Shown piece by piece: positions 1 through 11,459 of a DNA stretch of 64,000 bases. Made by a program: the position numbers and the translations under genes. The stretch spans positions 22,283,271-22,347,270 of the forward strand of contig OZ005608.1 of assembly GCA_963930655.1 (NCBI GenBank). Reading direction: 5' to 3'. Source of the DNA: Myrica gale. Lineage: Eukaryota; Streptophyta; Magnoliopsida; Fagales; Myricaceae. The notes beneath the pieces are model-generated. The model had not been told where the DNA came from and did not search any database. It was given only the letters and a program-made list of their open reading frames with translations. Each line of letters opens with the position of its first letter. Position 1 is the first letter of the stretch.

Positions 1-99
1 AGGAGAAATATCTGGAGGAATTGAATGTGAAAAATCAAAGGAAAAAGAGTCAGATATTGCGCATGGCAGAATAGAAAATGAAGTGGGAACAGATGCTTG

Positions 100-1073
100 A
101 GATTGATAGGGAAAAAGATGCTCATGAAAAATTGCATTCCTGGAAATAAAAGTAGAATGAGAATTAAATCATAGAGCTTATAACCTTTTGATGGCATATG
201 GATAGCCAAGAAAAAGACAATTACGAGCCCTAGGGTCAAATATGTGACAATGAGGAGAAGGAATAAATGCATAACAAAGGCATTCGAAGAGCTTGAGGTG
301 TGCATAGGATGAGAATTTGTTGAAGAGTACTTTAAAAGGAATTTTGTTGGATAGAAGTAGAGTAGGAGTTCTGTTAATGAGGTGAGTGGCTGTGGGAAAA
401 TAGTCACCCTAAAACTCAAGGGGCAGAGAAGCTTGGAGCCAAAAGGACCTAGCTACATTCAACATGTGTTGATGCTTATGCTCCACAACACCATTTTGTT
501 GTGGAGTGTAAACATAACTTTTCTAATGAATACCACCATGATCTGAAAAGAAGGAATTCATTTGAAATTCAAGACCATTATCAATTCGAATAGTCTTGAT
601 TTTCGAATGAAATTGAGTTTCAATCAAAGAGAAAATGACTGCAAGTAATATTGAGCTTGAGATTTATGATTCATTAAGATCCAAGTACATTTGAAGTATT
701 CATCTACAATGGTACAGAAATATCTAGAACCATCAAGTGATGGAACATAAAATGGTCCCCAAATGTCAATATGAATCAGCTCAAAAGAACATATAGAATT
801 TGAAGTGCTAATAGGAAAGGAAAGCTTGTGCTGTTTGGCAAGATGAAAAACATCACAAGGAAGCTATGAAGAAGACTTGACCTTAGGCACTGTCTTATTT
901 ATCAAGGATGAAGGGTTGGAAGAAGGGTGACCTAACCTATAGTGCCAGATATCTAAATAAGTATTTGAAATTAAAGAACCATGAGAAGAAGCAGAAGCAA
1001 CCGAAGTTGGGAGCAGAAGATGAAATAGTCTAGCTTGTTCTTCACTCATCCCAATCGTTCTCCATGATGACAT
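100..1073 (-). pseudogene. copia GAG-pre-integrase and integrase remnant
   Basis: 864-1073 encodes a GAG-pre-integrase segment with the motif LDIWHYRLGHPSSNPS, the copia version of the zinc-binding H-H region before integrase. Further along the minus strand, about 480-600, are integrase-core strings IRIDNGLEFQMNSFFSDHG and [16 protein letters not shown], with a stop between them. Next come the hydrophobic TATHLINRTP stretch and the connecting region, which runs off the window. An intact integrase would insert the cDNA copy into the genome; stops and frame changes rule out function here. Confidence 0.8.
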
Positions 1074-1301
1074 GTGCTATATGAAGCAATGATTATCAAG
1101 AAAAATGAGGCAACGAGGTAATTGTTGGATGAGTTTAGAGGCTAAAATGAGATTAAACTTGAATGAAGGTACACAAAATATTGTGTAAAATGAGATAATC
1201 AGATAGATGAATACTTCCAGTGTGAGTCACAGCAGCAACTTGTGAATTAGGTAACCTAACAGATACTGTAATTTCAAAAGTAATGTAAGTGAAATATGAA
1301 G

Positions 1302-1361
1302 GAGAATTGATCATATGATTGGTTGCTCCAGTGTCTATGATCCAAGGGACATGATGTGGAG
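1302..1361 (-). pseudogene. copia protease active-site remnant
   Basis: Minus-strand translation of this stretch gives HHVPWIIDTGATNHMI. The DTGA core is the catalytic aspartate motif of copia aspartic proteases, usually WIIDSGATDHM. It sits between the gag zinc knuckle and the GAG-pre-integrase domain, as expected. No full protease frame survives. Confidence 0.8.
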
Positions 1362-1451
1362 GATATGAAGAAGTACGTCTGGATAAACACGAAGAATAAC
1401 TTGACAGATTGGTAAAAGATGGTGTAAGAGAGTCAGAACTAATATGATTTG

Positions 1452-2517
1452 CTAAAATCTGATGAGGTGGTGGGGATGATTGAACTGTTGTGGTGATTTC
1501 AGAAAGGCAAACATTTGTTGACTTTGTTTTTGAGTGATTGAAAGTGATGGATTCTCTGGAAAGAACATTCCGAAGCTGAAGCCAAATTTGAAGTTGCGAC
1601 TACAACTTGGTTGGCAGAGCTGCGCAGGAGAATGAAAAACTTTATTCTTGTTGGTGCGATATCCTAGTGGAAAGTCATGTAGCTTATAGCACTTATCAGC
1701 AATGTGTCCCGCGATTCCACAGTGGTTGCAAACTGGTCTATCTTTGCAAGGATAAGAACCATATCTGGAATTGTAACCAGTCTTTGCTAACAAAGCTGCT
1801 AAATCAAGGCTAGGATTTTGTGCAGAGGAAATTTCCCTTTGTCGTTCCTCTTGCAGCACCAAAGAGAATACCTTATTGATAGGTGGTAGAGGATCTGACA
1901 ACAAGATCTGACCTCTAATGTATGAAAAACTCTCATTCAAACCCATGAGAAAATGCATCAAATAATCGAGCTCCTGAAAATCAACAATGGTCTTCATAGC
2001 ACCACAAGCACAATGAGGCACTGGTCGAAAATTACCTAACTCGTCTCAATAACTCTTCAGCTTTGTGAAATATGTGCTTACAGAGGATTGAGTATGAGAT
2101 AGGGAATAAATGTCTTTCTTTAGCTGAAAGATTCTAGGTGCATTTCTTTGAGCAAAACGATCCTCTAGATCTGTCTATACATCACGAGCAGAGTTGATGC
2201 ATATGACACTTGAGGCAATTTCCACAGAAAGTGAATTCAAAAGCTAGGATAAGATCATGTCATTACTACGTATCCATGACTGGAAATGCTTATTTGTAGA
2301 GCTTGAAGGTTTTGTCAAAGTTCCATTGTCGAAACCAATCTTGTTTTTGGCACTGAATGTCATGGTATTTGATCGTCGCCAAGTATGATAGTTCATTATT
2401 CAATCGTTGAGTAACCAATTGGATTCCCGAATTGTCTCCATGGTGAAGAAAATACGGGCTGGATGAATTCTCGACAAGATTGATGGATGAAATTATAGGC
2501 GTATCTGTGGAGGTCAT
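1452..2517 (-). pseudogene. copia gag remnant with zinc knuckle
   Basis: Two open pieces, 2290-2517 and 1452-2021, are separated by broken frames. The first has the N-terminal copia gag motif SSPYFLHHGDNSGIQLV. The second has the UBN2/Retrotran_gag-like region (DYLMHFLMGLNESF) and a CX2CX4HX4C zinc knuckle, CNHCGIAGHIADKC, expected to bind element RNA. The break between the pieces and the loss of the usual central W/Y motif show decay. The fragment is read in the same direction as the protease and integrase remnants downstream. Confidence 0.85.
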
Positions 2518-2563
2518 TTTGTTATCTGGTGATCAAAGGCGATTGACAATCAAAAGCAAGAAG

Positions 2564-2576
2564 TGTTCCGATACCA
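2564..2576 (-). other. Primer-binding site for initiator tRNA-Met
   Basis: Minus-strand sequence TGGTATCGGAACA directly follows the TTGACA end of the LTR. It closely resembles TGGTATCAGAGC, the usual plant copia primer-binding site complementary to the 3' end of initiator tRNA-Met, with a few substitutions. Confidence 0.75.
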
Positions 2577-2735
2577 TGTCAATGTATAAAAAAAACAGAG
2601 TATGAAGAATAAGCTTTTAACTGAATTGTATTAAATTGTTATTCACACAGTAAGTTTACAAGCACACAAACTCTTCTTATATAGAACATCTGTATGCTTC
2701 TAGAATAGTTAGCTTACACAAACTTAAGTTACAAT
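2577..2735 (-). repeat. Probable 5' LTR of the copia element
   Basis: On the minus strand the stretch begins TGTAAC near 2733, ends TTGACA at 2577, and is followed at once by a primer-binding site. A TATATAAG-like box lies at about 2678-2685. The TG...CA ends fit an LTR, but only one LTR is inside the window, so the outer edge cannot be confirmed and the LTR may extend further toward 2800. Confidence 0.55.
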
Positions 2736-3299
2736 GTAACTAATATTTTTTAATAAGTTTGAACTAACTAATGGAATAATTGAAGCTGACTTGGAGCTGA
2801 GATGAAACTCTTAAGCTGCGACACGTACTGAACCGCAGGAAACATTAGACGCCACGTTTATTAACCCGGAAACGCACACGTCCAGGCTCATTTGCCGGCT
2901 GCCTGCCCCTTCCAAATGCACATCTCCCATCAAACCTATTCGCATCATCTCTGATCTGGGTGCCACGAGTCCGCCGCCACGATCTTGGTTGTCCACGTCT
3001 TCCAGAGAAAACCCAAACGAATGCATCTCATGTGGTTGAAGTGCATGAGAAAGTGAATGAAAAAGAATGGAAACGAGAGGCAAAAGGTCGTCTGGAATGT
3101 CACAGTTCGAGAAGCCTATGAGAATTTACAAAAAGAAAGCACGTTCGATGGAGAGCCAGGGAAAAGATTCTCGTTTCATAGATGGATTCATAAATATGCG
3201 AAAGAGGAACATAAAGGAATTGAATCCTGCTCAAGTCTCTGCCATTCCTGAGAACCAACCGAAAATCAAAGAAGGCATCAGAGAGATGATTATGCATTC

Positions 3300-4982
3300 G
3301 CCGTCATCCCGTGGCTCTCTGGAGGATGGAGCCAAGCCGACTGGAGCGCCGGTATCCGGAGGCGTTGGAGGAGGAGAAGAAGAAGAAGACTAGGTACGGA
3401 GCTTTGCGTGCCCATCACACAGTTTGATATCGGTAATCGGAAGGCGGAGAGTAATGGAGGACGCAGTGAGAGTGGCCCCGAGGTTTGTTGCGATGGGAGA
3501 GTGCGATACGTACCATTTATTCGCGGTGTACGATGGACACGGTGGCGAACGCCTGTCGGGATAGGTTGCACGTGCTGTTGGCGGAGGAGCTAGAGGACTG
3601 GTGGAGGACAGGTAACGGCCGGCGAATGGATTGGGAAAAAGTGATGGCGTCCTGCTTCTCGAAGATGGACGAGGAGGTGAACTGCAGTACTGTGGCCGAG
3701 TCGGAGGAAAGGGTGGCTTTGGCTAGAGGCATGGGGTCCACGGCGGTGGTCGTGCTGGTGGGGAAGGAGGAGATTGTTGTAGCGAACTGCGGAGACTCGA
3801 GGGCGGTACTAAGTCGCAGTAGTGTCGCTTTCCCACTTTCAAGTGATCATAAGGTGAAGTTCCTATCAGTCTTATGTCGCTCTTTTGTCTTTTTTTTTAC
3901 ATATAATTCAGGTCAATTGAACTTGATACTCCCAGTAAATGCCTTGCGCCAGCCCGGATGAGGGCATTAATAAAGCGGAACAAATAGGGAAAAGAGAGTT
4001 TTGGTTTTGGTGTTGGCGTTTTTTATTGAGAACTACTAGTTTTGATTGATTGGACCATCAACACTAAAACCAACAGTATATTTTGTGTTTTTCTCTCTCT
4101 AGGGGGATCCTTCTTCTATTTCTCTAATCAACGACTACAATTTGGGTCTCCAAGTAAAAGGAAAACCACAGTAGGTGTATCATATAGGGCTTAGTCCACA
4201 GTTAGCAGTATCAGAATTCTCTGTTTTTCCTACTTAGTCTTGTGATTATTGCAGTTCTCTGTATGCGACACATTCCTTTGTTTTGACGGAGCCATGAGTC
4301 AAATATGTTAAGCAACTTCATAATTCCTCATAGAACATTACATATTTTATCTTTGATATTGCATATCGCACAACTTATTGCTGCAAGGCTCGTAATTTAG
4401 AATGTGGTGAGATGGGACAGACAATAGAACCACTCACTTGATGGGTGATTTTCTGCACAGATTTGCATACACCCTTTATATGTGCAACTGATTTTATTAA
4501 TAAGAACTGCAGCGAATCGAACTGTTCACCATCAAGAAAAGGTTGATAATATCGTTATAGTTTGTAGAATACTTTCACTGCATATTTACTTGAGGCTTTC
4601 TTACGAAAAGCATGAAATTGATCATTTTAACCAACTTTTGTGCAGCCTGACCGGCCCGATAAAAGGGAGAGAATAGAAGCAGCAGGAGGACGAGTCATAG
4701 ACTGGAACGGCCCTCGTGTCGTTGGTGTACTTGCTACTTCAAGATCTATAGGTATGTGCCTAGAGTAGATGGATATCCAGTGATGGTCTGTGGGATGTCA
4801 TGACGAACGAATTTGCCTGCAACGTTGTATGGGCATGTCTCAATCGTCAAACCAATAGGAGATTTTCTGACGGATCGAGTGGAAATTGTGCTTTAAAAGC
4901 AGCAGCAATGCTAGCTGTGCTGGCAACGGCTCGGGGTAGCAAAGACAATATCAGCGCCATAGTCGTGCAGCTGAGGAAGTAG
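3300..4982 (+). pseudogene. Broken clade-A protein phosphatase 2C (ABA co-receptor family, AHG1/HAI-like)
   Basis: Clade-A PP2Cs dephosphorylate SnRK2 kinases and are inhibited by ABA-bound PYR/PYL receptors. The pieces occur in family order: [18 protein letters not shown] (about 3430-3468), [12 protein letters not shown] ending at 3546, [17 protein letters not shown], the GSTAVVVLVG and VVANCGDSRAVLSR motifs, then LSSDHK with a GT donor at 3855. An acceptor at 4644-4645 precedes [20 protein letters not shown] and [12 protein letters not shown] (to 4751), and SDGLWDVMTNEFAC ... GSKDNISAIVVQLRK ends at 4982. Lesions are: about 23 extra bases with a stop after RYGAL; a frameshift just after the metal-site DGHGG, with a stop at 3562-3564 in the original frame; and loss of about 30 codons between IG and SDGLWD, where DHYLKPYV is expected. 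An upstream open stretch, 3067-3393, may be its N-terminal part. Confidence 0.85.
3855..4645 (+). other. Intron of the PP2C pseudogene
   Basis: Bounded by a GT donor after LSSDHK and a TTTTGTGCAG acceptor before PDRPDK, the normal intron position for the family. It is AT-rich and no gene or repeat was recognised inside. Its survival shows this is a genomic duplicate that decayed, not a retrocopy. Confidence 0.7.
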
Positions 4983-6433
4983 GGCTCCTGACTTTTATTG
5001 TCAATTTGTATAGGGTCTCTGTTTTTCCTGTATATATACAGCTGTTTGTTTTCGTGCAGTAGCACGGCTGCTAGTGGTTGCTATATCTTGGGAGCACGGG
5101 TTGGTCTAACAGGGTAGGGGGGCTTCAGAGGTTCTGAGGCTCATTTTATATAATGATCAACGATGTAGTCATCAATGATGTGGGGATATGAACAAGTTTT
5201 CATTATTTCTGAATTTTTCTTTTAGGACTCTGTATGTGGTTCATCATTGTTCTCTTCAATTTTTTAGCTGGGAGTAAATGAGTACTACTCCCCTGCCCCT
5301 TGTGTAGGCGCTTTTGCTCAAGGTCGATGGGAAAGTCTGATCGAGATGGCCATTGCTTGCATCCTCTACGTGCATTTGGTCACTTATGGAGCCTTTGGGC
5401 TTAGTGTTATAGCTTGTAGGACTCTAGTCCACCTTATTTTCTAGTAACGAGTTTTATGCCTATTGGTCATGTACCTGACCCAAATCCTTGTTGTCAACTG
5501 GCCTGAACTTCTATCTGTATTTTTTATCCGGTGTGCCATCTTGTCCTGTTCAAGTAGACACTTCACCATCTTTCATCTATTTTCACCCAAATAGATTGCA
5601 TCTTTCCATAGATCAATCAACAAAATCCCATTGTTCACTAAAAACCAAAAAGATTCCCTTCTCTCTATTTACATATATAAATTGTGTTTTCCTGTTGTTT
5701 CAACCATTCATGAATCAGCTTATGGACTTCAAATAGTAATCAATGCATTTGGCATATCAGTGCTGGACTGATACTCATCTTTGAAGACCTCGAAGGAGTG
5801 GAATGGGTCCAGAGCCGCAAACACACAACAATATCCATTTCAAAAGTAGGATGCTTCTATTTATAGCTACTTAAGAAACAAGATAATTGCGAACAATAAG
5901 AAATATAGTAGAGCCATACACAAAAGTGATAGTAGAATTTTCTCAGTTGACAAGAGATAATGTCATATCAAAAAAATATATTCATATGGCAGACAAGAAA
6001 CAAGAAAATGTTGTAAAGCTTACAACATCACAACACATTAAAAAAAAAGATCCAAACTCCAAAGCCTCTCTGAAGTACAAAGAAAGAGAGACTCCTCGAA
6101 ATATACTTGGGAGTCATTTCCTTTCACTTTCAATCGTCACTCTCTCACTGCACCCTCTCTTGCATCACTCTATTGGTAATAAAGGGGAGGAGAAAGAGGA
6201 TGAGCACACTTTTTAAACCGTCTCTTCACACCTTTCTTCCTCCAACCTTGAGACTTATTTGATTTACTTCCATCTAGAACTACCAAGATCCAGAATCAAC
6301 AAGTAAAACTGAAAAAAGTTCTGAAGAAAAAAAAGACCTTTCTTTTCTGGACTGCATTTTGTATAGCTGCACAACTCTTATATTACCATCCCAGAAACTG
6401 TGGAAACCTCTTTTTTGTAGGTCGGTTTCTTTC
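4983..6433. other. Intergenic DNA between PP2C pseudogene and endoglucanase
   Basis: Short open frames here (for example 5488-5736 and 5887-6216) show no recognisable family and are low-complexity AT-rich translations. The right part must hold the 3' untranslated region of the minus-strand endoglucanase, whose stop codon is at 6434. Nothing else identified. Confidence 0.5.
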
Positions 6434-9400
6434 TTAGGCCAAAGTGTAGCTTGAGACCGATACATCTGCTGGTGAAGCAGAATGGATATAGACGAACTCA
6501 AGGCTCTTTCCAGCAGGTAAAGAGTTGAGCCACGATGGAAAAACATATGAATTGCTAGACTTTGTGAGACCCCATAAAGGACCGTAGAGCTTGGATATTG
6601 AGAGATTGATAGACTTGAGGGTCTTAGCAGACTTGTTGGTTATGATTGTGGAAAATCTGTAGTAAGTTCTTCCATTAGCATTCCACGAACTTGTCAACTT
6701 CTGTTCTATTGCAATTGGGCCATAAGATGCTGCAAAACATGATGTTTCAGAGTTAAGACCTTTTCCAATATTCACATCAACATGTAAAGATACATCCAAA
6801 AGACAGGCCAAGCCATACCTGGAACTGGACTAATTTTGGGCTTCGGAGCTGGGGTAACTTTTGGTTTTGGAGCTGGTGTAGGTTGGGTAACAACTGGTTT
6901 AGGTGCTGGGGGAACGACTACAAGAGAAGTTTTTACATTAAACCTCCTCTTAACATGCCTCACTATAAATCAATGGGAATAAGTGATAAACTCAAAAGGA
7001 AATTGACTATCATATTATAGCGCATATACCTGGAAGGAGCTGGTTATACCAGCCATGACCAGCACTTAGTCGTGCCAATATACCGAAAAGAGGAGCATTG
7101 TTGTAGGTAGCAGGTTCAGTCTGCTCAAAATTGTCTCTTTGATCAGCAAAGTTATCATAGGCATCAGGTCCACCAACAATAGCACCAACAAGGACATTGG
7201 GATCGCTTGATTTCTTGCTGAACCAAGTGGCATAACCCCCTCGACAGCTGACAAATGAAGAGTCCACCTTAATGGACACAATTGAGGACGCCCTGTGGTG
7301 AACTTGTTCTGGGAAGTTTCTACCATATCCCACCATGTAACTTGTAGCTCTTGGATTGTCTCCAAGAAGGTAGTCAACCTGATGGAATTAGCAATTGATT
7401 GCAAAAGATCAATTATATGCTTCATATTATATGTTAAAGTTCCTTTTGTTTCCTTAGGCATATGTTAAATTCCTTGATAAACAGAAGCTTTCCAAATCTC
7501 TATTTATTGTAAAACTACCTTGAGAAACCCTTTTCAACATTGATACGATTGCATTAACAGTAGACTTAACCAGCAATTGATACGATTGCATTACCTGTGA
7601 CTTGGTGAAGGAGAGAAGCTCAGATGGTGAAACATTGCCAGAAGCACACGCCATCATGGATCTTCCAGCAGAAGACAGATAGTCAGAGTAGACAGCGGTT
7701 AGGAAGGAGGAACTTGTCACGAACTGCATGTTGTTCCACCTCTGGCGGAAGATAAGGCCACCAGGTGTCCTCTGAATGTTGCGGGTGCCCTTGCCAAGGC
7801 ATGAACACATGAAGTATTCTGCCTTCTGCTGGTACCTCTGGAACACAGGTGCATAGCGACCAGCCTTACCTTGCATTAGGAACTGCAAGGAAAGATACAG
7901 AGACCATTTAGTTAGCGCCCCCACTCAACCAAGCTTTTTGCTTAATGGATCTTCCATAGGAACCGAACAGGGCCATGCACCTGGGGGTGGCTCAGAATTA
8001 CATCGTTGAGGTTTTTGACACAGTATACTTGTGGACATAAATACGACACTAACATAATTTCATACTGGCATGTAACATAAAAGCATAAGTAGCCTATGTT
8101 GTTCCGTTTGATTAATCTATTTACCTTGGCTACAAGTGTCTGAACCCCTGCATACTTGACATCCCAACTAAACTCAGTCATGCTCCATCCAGTTCCTCCC
8201 ATGGAATCACCATTGTTACCGAGGTAGTTCAAGTAATACTGGTTGTTAGTTGCCTGGTATAACCATGCAGCAGCCCAAAGCAACTCGTCCTGTATACACA
8301 CAAATCAGATCAAAATATGAGACCAAACTCAAAATCAGACCAATATTGAAGACAAACACCCAAACATTATTATTGCGGCGGCGCATACATAATAGCCGCT
8401 GACAGACTGGTAGTACTTCCGGGCCACGCTAATACTGCTGTCATACTTGCCTCTGTATTTGTCCGCAAAATCGAATAGCTGAAAAAGAATTAAAAGGAAT
8501 TAGAAAATTAAGACGGTAACAAATGCAGCATATCACAAAAATCAGAAGGTAGTTCCGGCATTCGGAAATGATAGGGTAATGAAGATGTTTTTTGTAATAT
8601 CAAGAAGATTGGAAGGGTAGTTTGGGGAACATGGGAGGCACCGACAGTGCTCTCACGTGAAAAGACAATGACTATCACGCTTTTCACGGATCGTAACATG
8701 GACGGTTGAGATCTGGAAGTACGTCAGGTCTGTACGGCCAGAAGACAGTATACGTGATACACGGGCAACAGTGTGGCCACGATCCAAAATCGACGCCGTG
8801 AAATTTTACCACTTAATTCAATGAGTACGGTTCGTGTAGGTCCAGTTTCTACATCGGAGAATTTCATGTGCATATTGAGGCATCCTTTAAAGGTCACCCT
8901 TTCCCTTTTGAGTGTGTAACCAAGTTTTACAGAAACGGGTTAAATAATATAATAAGACACGACTCTTGAGACTAAAAAAAAAAGTAAAAATTGCTTATAA
9001 AATGTTTTGAAAAAAGACATCTAAGGCCTAAGGTTTAGCTCTTTCCTCAATCCTCCTATTTTGATCTCGATTTATAAGTACTATAGTTACATGTTTAAAT
9101 ACATTTTATAATAATATATAAAAGCAATATTAAATACCATAAATTATGCATGTTTTTATCTTATGGACTCTCAAAGGGTAAATTAACAAAAAAAAAAATA
9201 TTAATCTACTACAACCTAAACAAAATCTTGTTTTAATGAAATTTATAAAATTTGAATACAATCTTTTAAAATTAAAATCCCAACATTATTTTCACACAAA
9301 TACAAATATAACCCAATATTACCTTTTTTTTATATAAACATAAATACAACTCAACAATTTATACATAAATATTAATAAAATTCAAATATTATCTAAATAT

Positions 9401-11063
9401 TTAGAATATAATTAACATTATTAATTTTACTAAATCCCACATGCCGCAGGTAACTGTCGTGTTTGCTAAAAAAAACTGTCGGGGTTAGTTAAAGATTGAT
9501 GGAAGTAAAAAGGTAGGGTGACTGTCCAGGTTGCGCCATAGCCGGGATAACTTGGAACACTACCCAAGGATTGTTGACAGAAAGTAACCTAACGTAACTG
9601 CCTTATTAACTATCTATATAAGAAAAAAAACTGCCTTATTAACTACGTCTGTCGGGCTACTATGCGCCGGTCAACCAAAAAGGCTGAAACTGAACCAGTC
9701 AGTTCAGCCGACGCTACCCCCTATCATGCTAACATGCGCTCTGCACACTGCTTCTGCGCCACTGACGCTACTGGTCCCCATAGTTTGGCAGTCCTTCCAT
9801 AAATACTCGTTAGAGCCTTTTCTTTTATTTTTTTTAAAAAAAGCTTAAGTGAGAATTCGAGCCAGTGAGGGATTTGGTTAGAACCTGCTCGGCGTGGCGG
9901 ACAAGCTCACTCGCATAGGCGGGGTTAGATCTGTGGAATACGAGCGATGCGGCGGCCATTGCTGCGGCCGTTTCTCCGGCGAGATCCGACCCGGGGTTGC
10001 TCGGGTCAATCCGATAGGCGCGGCGGTCGGTGGTCATGTCTTCCGGCCTCTGCCAGCAGTAGTGGTCACTGTCTCCATCTCCCACCTAATCACGACAGAC
10101 ATCCAACCGTCAATAACAATCACATGAAATTGTTTTGGGTTCTTCTGTACAAAACGTACTCATAACAAATGGGTTTAAGCCCAAGTCGTGAGTTAAATAA
10201 TCAGAGTTTCCTTTTCTTTTCCTACTCTGTTTTTTTTCTAGGTTTTGTTCTTAATCAATCGTGCTTCTGAAATTTTGAATTTCAAGTATAAAGTAAAGCA
10301 AGTATCCGAGACCACTTGTTTGAAAATATTACCCAATAATTTTTTTTTAAAATTTATCACCGAGAACGTTAGTTACATCAACTAGTGCGTGAGTTATGCT
10401 AAAGTTGAGCGAGAAAGGGAGGGGTCAGATTTACTGTGGGAGGAATAAATACTGTTCGATAAAGTAGGGGGGACGATGATGAAAGTGAAAGGTACCTCTC
10501 CATATAGGACATAAGGTTCGGGGTGAGCTTTAATTAGATAGTCAGTGCCCCACTTCACGGCATCCATAGCATGACCGAGCTCCCCACTTGAAGCCATTTG
10601 ATTCCCGTATTCTACTATGCTCCATGCCATCATTGTTGTGGTGAATGCCATGGGCAGCCCAAACTTCACATTGTCCCCTGCATCATAGTAGCCTCCAACC
10701 AGATCCACCTGAATATATGCAAAGACATTACAACAAAGTAGTAATAAATGCAAATGCATGTTTTCAAGAGAACCTTTTTACTCCAATTGAGAAAATGAAA
10801 CATTGCAAACTGAAGGCCAAAAATTCGCAAGGGAAATCCGGAAACATGGGATAACTTACCCCACTAGCCTTGCCGTCATGCAGACCAGAATCAGCTCTCC
10901 ATGTAACTCTTTGGGTGTGGGGAAGGTAACCAGATCTCTGAGCCTCAAAGAACAGAATGCTTTTGCTTAGAGCTTGGCCATAGTCATGGCCAGCTAAAAC
11001 AAAAGGAAGCGCTAGAAGCAGAAGCAGAGGAACCATAGAAATGAGTCTCGCAAAGCTCGTCAT
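6434..11063 (-). CDS. GH9C2: Endo-1,4-beta-glucanase, glycosyl hydrolase 9 class C with CBM49
   Basis: Secreted cellulase-type enzyme that cuts beta-1,4-glucan in the wall. Exons (minus): 11063-10860, 10708-10496, 10085-9885, 8478-8389, 8289-8125, 7882-7595, 7378-7030, 6917-6819, 6729-6434. All junctions are GT-AG and keep frame, giving 634 aa, the usual length. Residues 1-25 form a signal peptide; I chose the ATG of [10 protein letters not shown] because homologues start there, though an in-frame stretch continues upstream. The GH9 domain covers about 26-500: YYDAGD at 75-80, [10 protein letters not shown] from 147, VHHR at 413-416, and catalytic D466 and E475 in [15 protein letters not shown] Pro/Lys linker (504-536) is encoded mostly by its own exon. 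CBM49 (about 541-630) binds crystalline cellulose and includes [12 protein letters not shown]. It looks intact. The symbol rests on class C architecture and apparent synteny with Arabidopsis ERF061; another GH9C paralogue is possible. Confidence 0.93.
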
Positions 11064-11439
11064 GTGGACAATACCAGAACGCATATGCAACAGGGGTTTC
11101 TTCAGTAAAGATAAACCCAAATGCAGAAACACACTGATTTGCTCAGCTTAAAAACAAAAACACAGAGGGAGGACAGATCCGTTCAGCAATAAAAGCTATA
11201 AAATTACAGTGTAGTTCTGTTTGGTTTTTCCAAGTTCCAAAAACAAAAGAATGAAACCTTTCACTCCCCTCTAGCCCCGCGCAGAAATGTGGATTAATTA
11301 TAGAACTAAAACGTCGGTGTCGGTATTCGAGTTATCAGTTAAAATTTCTGATAAGCCCGCCAAGATGTAGAGACTACTCCGGGAAAAGAGGCTTGGGGGG
11401 GGAGAGAGAAAGAGAAGGGGGTGAGCAGCCGAGGGGCTC

Positions 11440-11458
11440 AAGGGTCTATATATTGAGG
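11440..11458 (-). promoter_or_regulatory. TATA box and CT-rich leader of the endoglucanase gene
   Basis: On the minus strand AATATATAG lies at 11446-11454, followed by a CT-rich stretch at about 11380-11420 (seen as GA-rich on the plus strand). This is a typical plant TATA plus pyrimidine-rich start region. It would give a 5' leader of roughly 360 bases before the ATG at 11063. The start site itself cannot be proven from sequence. Confidence 0.5.
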
Positions 11459-11459
11459 A

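Larger units (their letters stand above)
1..2735 (-). mobile_element. Decayed Ty1/copia retrotransposon, 5' part, cut by the window edge
   Basis: Read on the minus strand, the order is LTR, primer-binding site, gag, protease, integrase, which is the Ty1/copia order (integrase before reverse transcriptase). Reverse transcriptase and RNase H should lie to the left of base 1. Visible marks are a zinc knuckle in gag, a DTGA protease active site, a GAG-pre-integrase LWHYRLGHPSS motif, and integrase-core strings IDNGLEF and [12 protein letters not shown]. Several frame breaks and stops divide the polyprotein, for example in the integrase region near 480-540, so this copy is dead. Neighbour: the 5' LTR end lies about 600 bp from the broken PP2C gene. 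Family assignment is secure; the exact LTR outer edge is not. Confidence 0.9.

Noticed and set aside
2811-3083. Open frame on the minus strand upstream of the PP2C pseudogene
   Set aside because: No domain, overlaps the probable promoter or N-terminal region of the PP2C relic, and its composition fits a shadow frame.
5887-6216. Lysine- and threonine-rich open frame
   Set aside because: Low-complexity AT-rich translation with no family match; it lies in the 3' region of the endoglucanase on the other strand.
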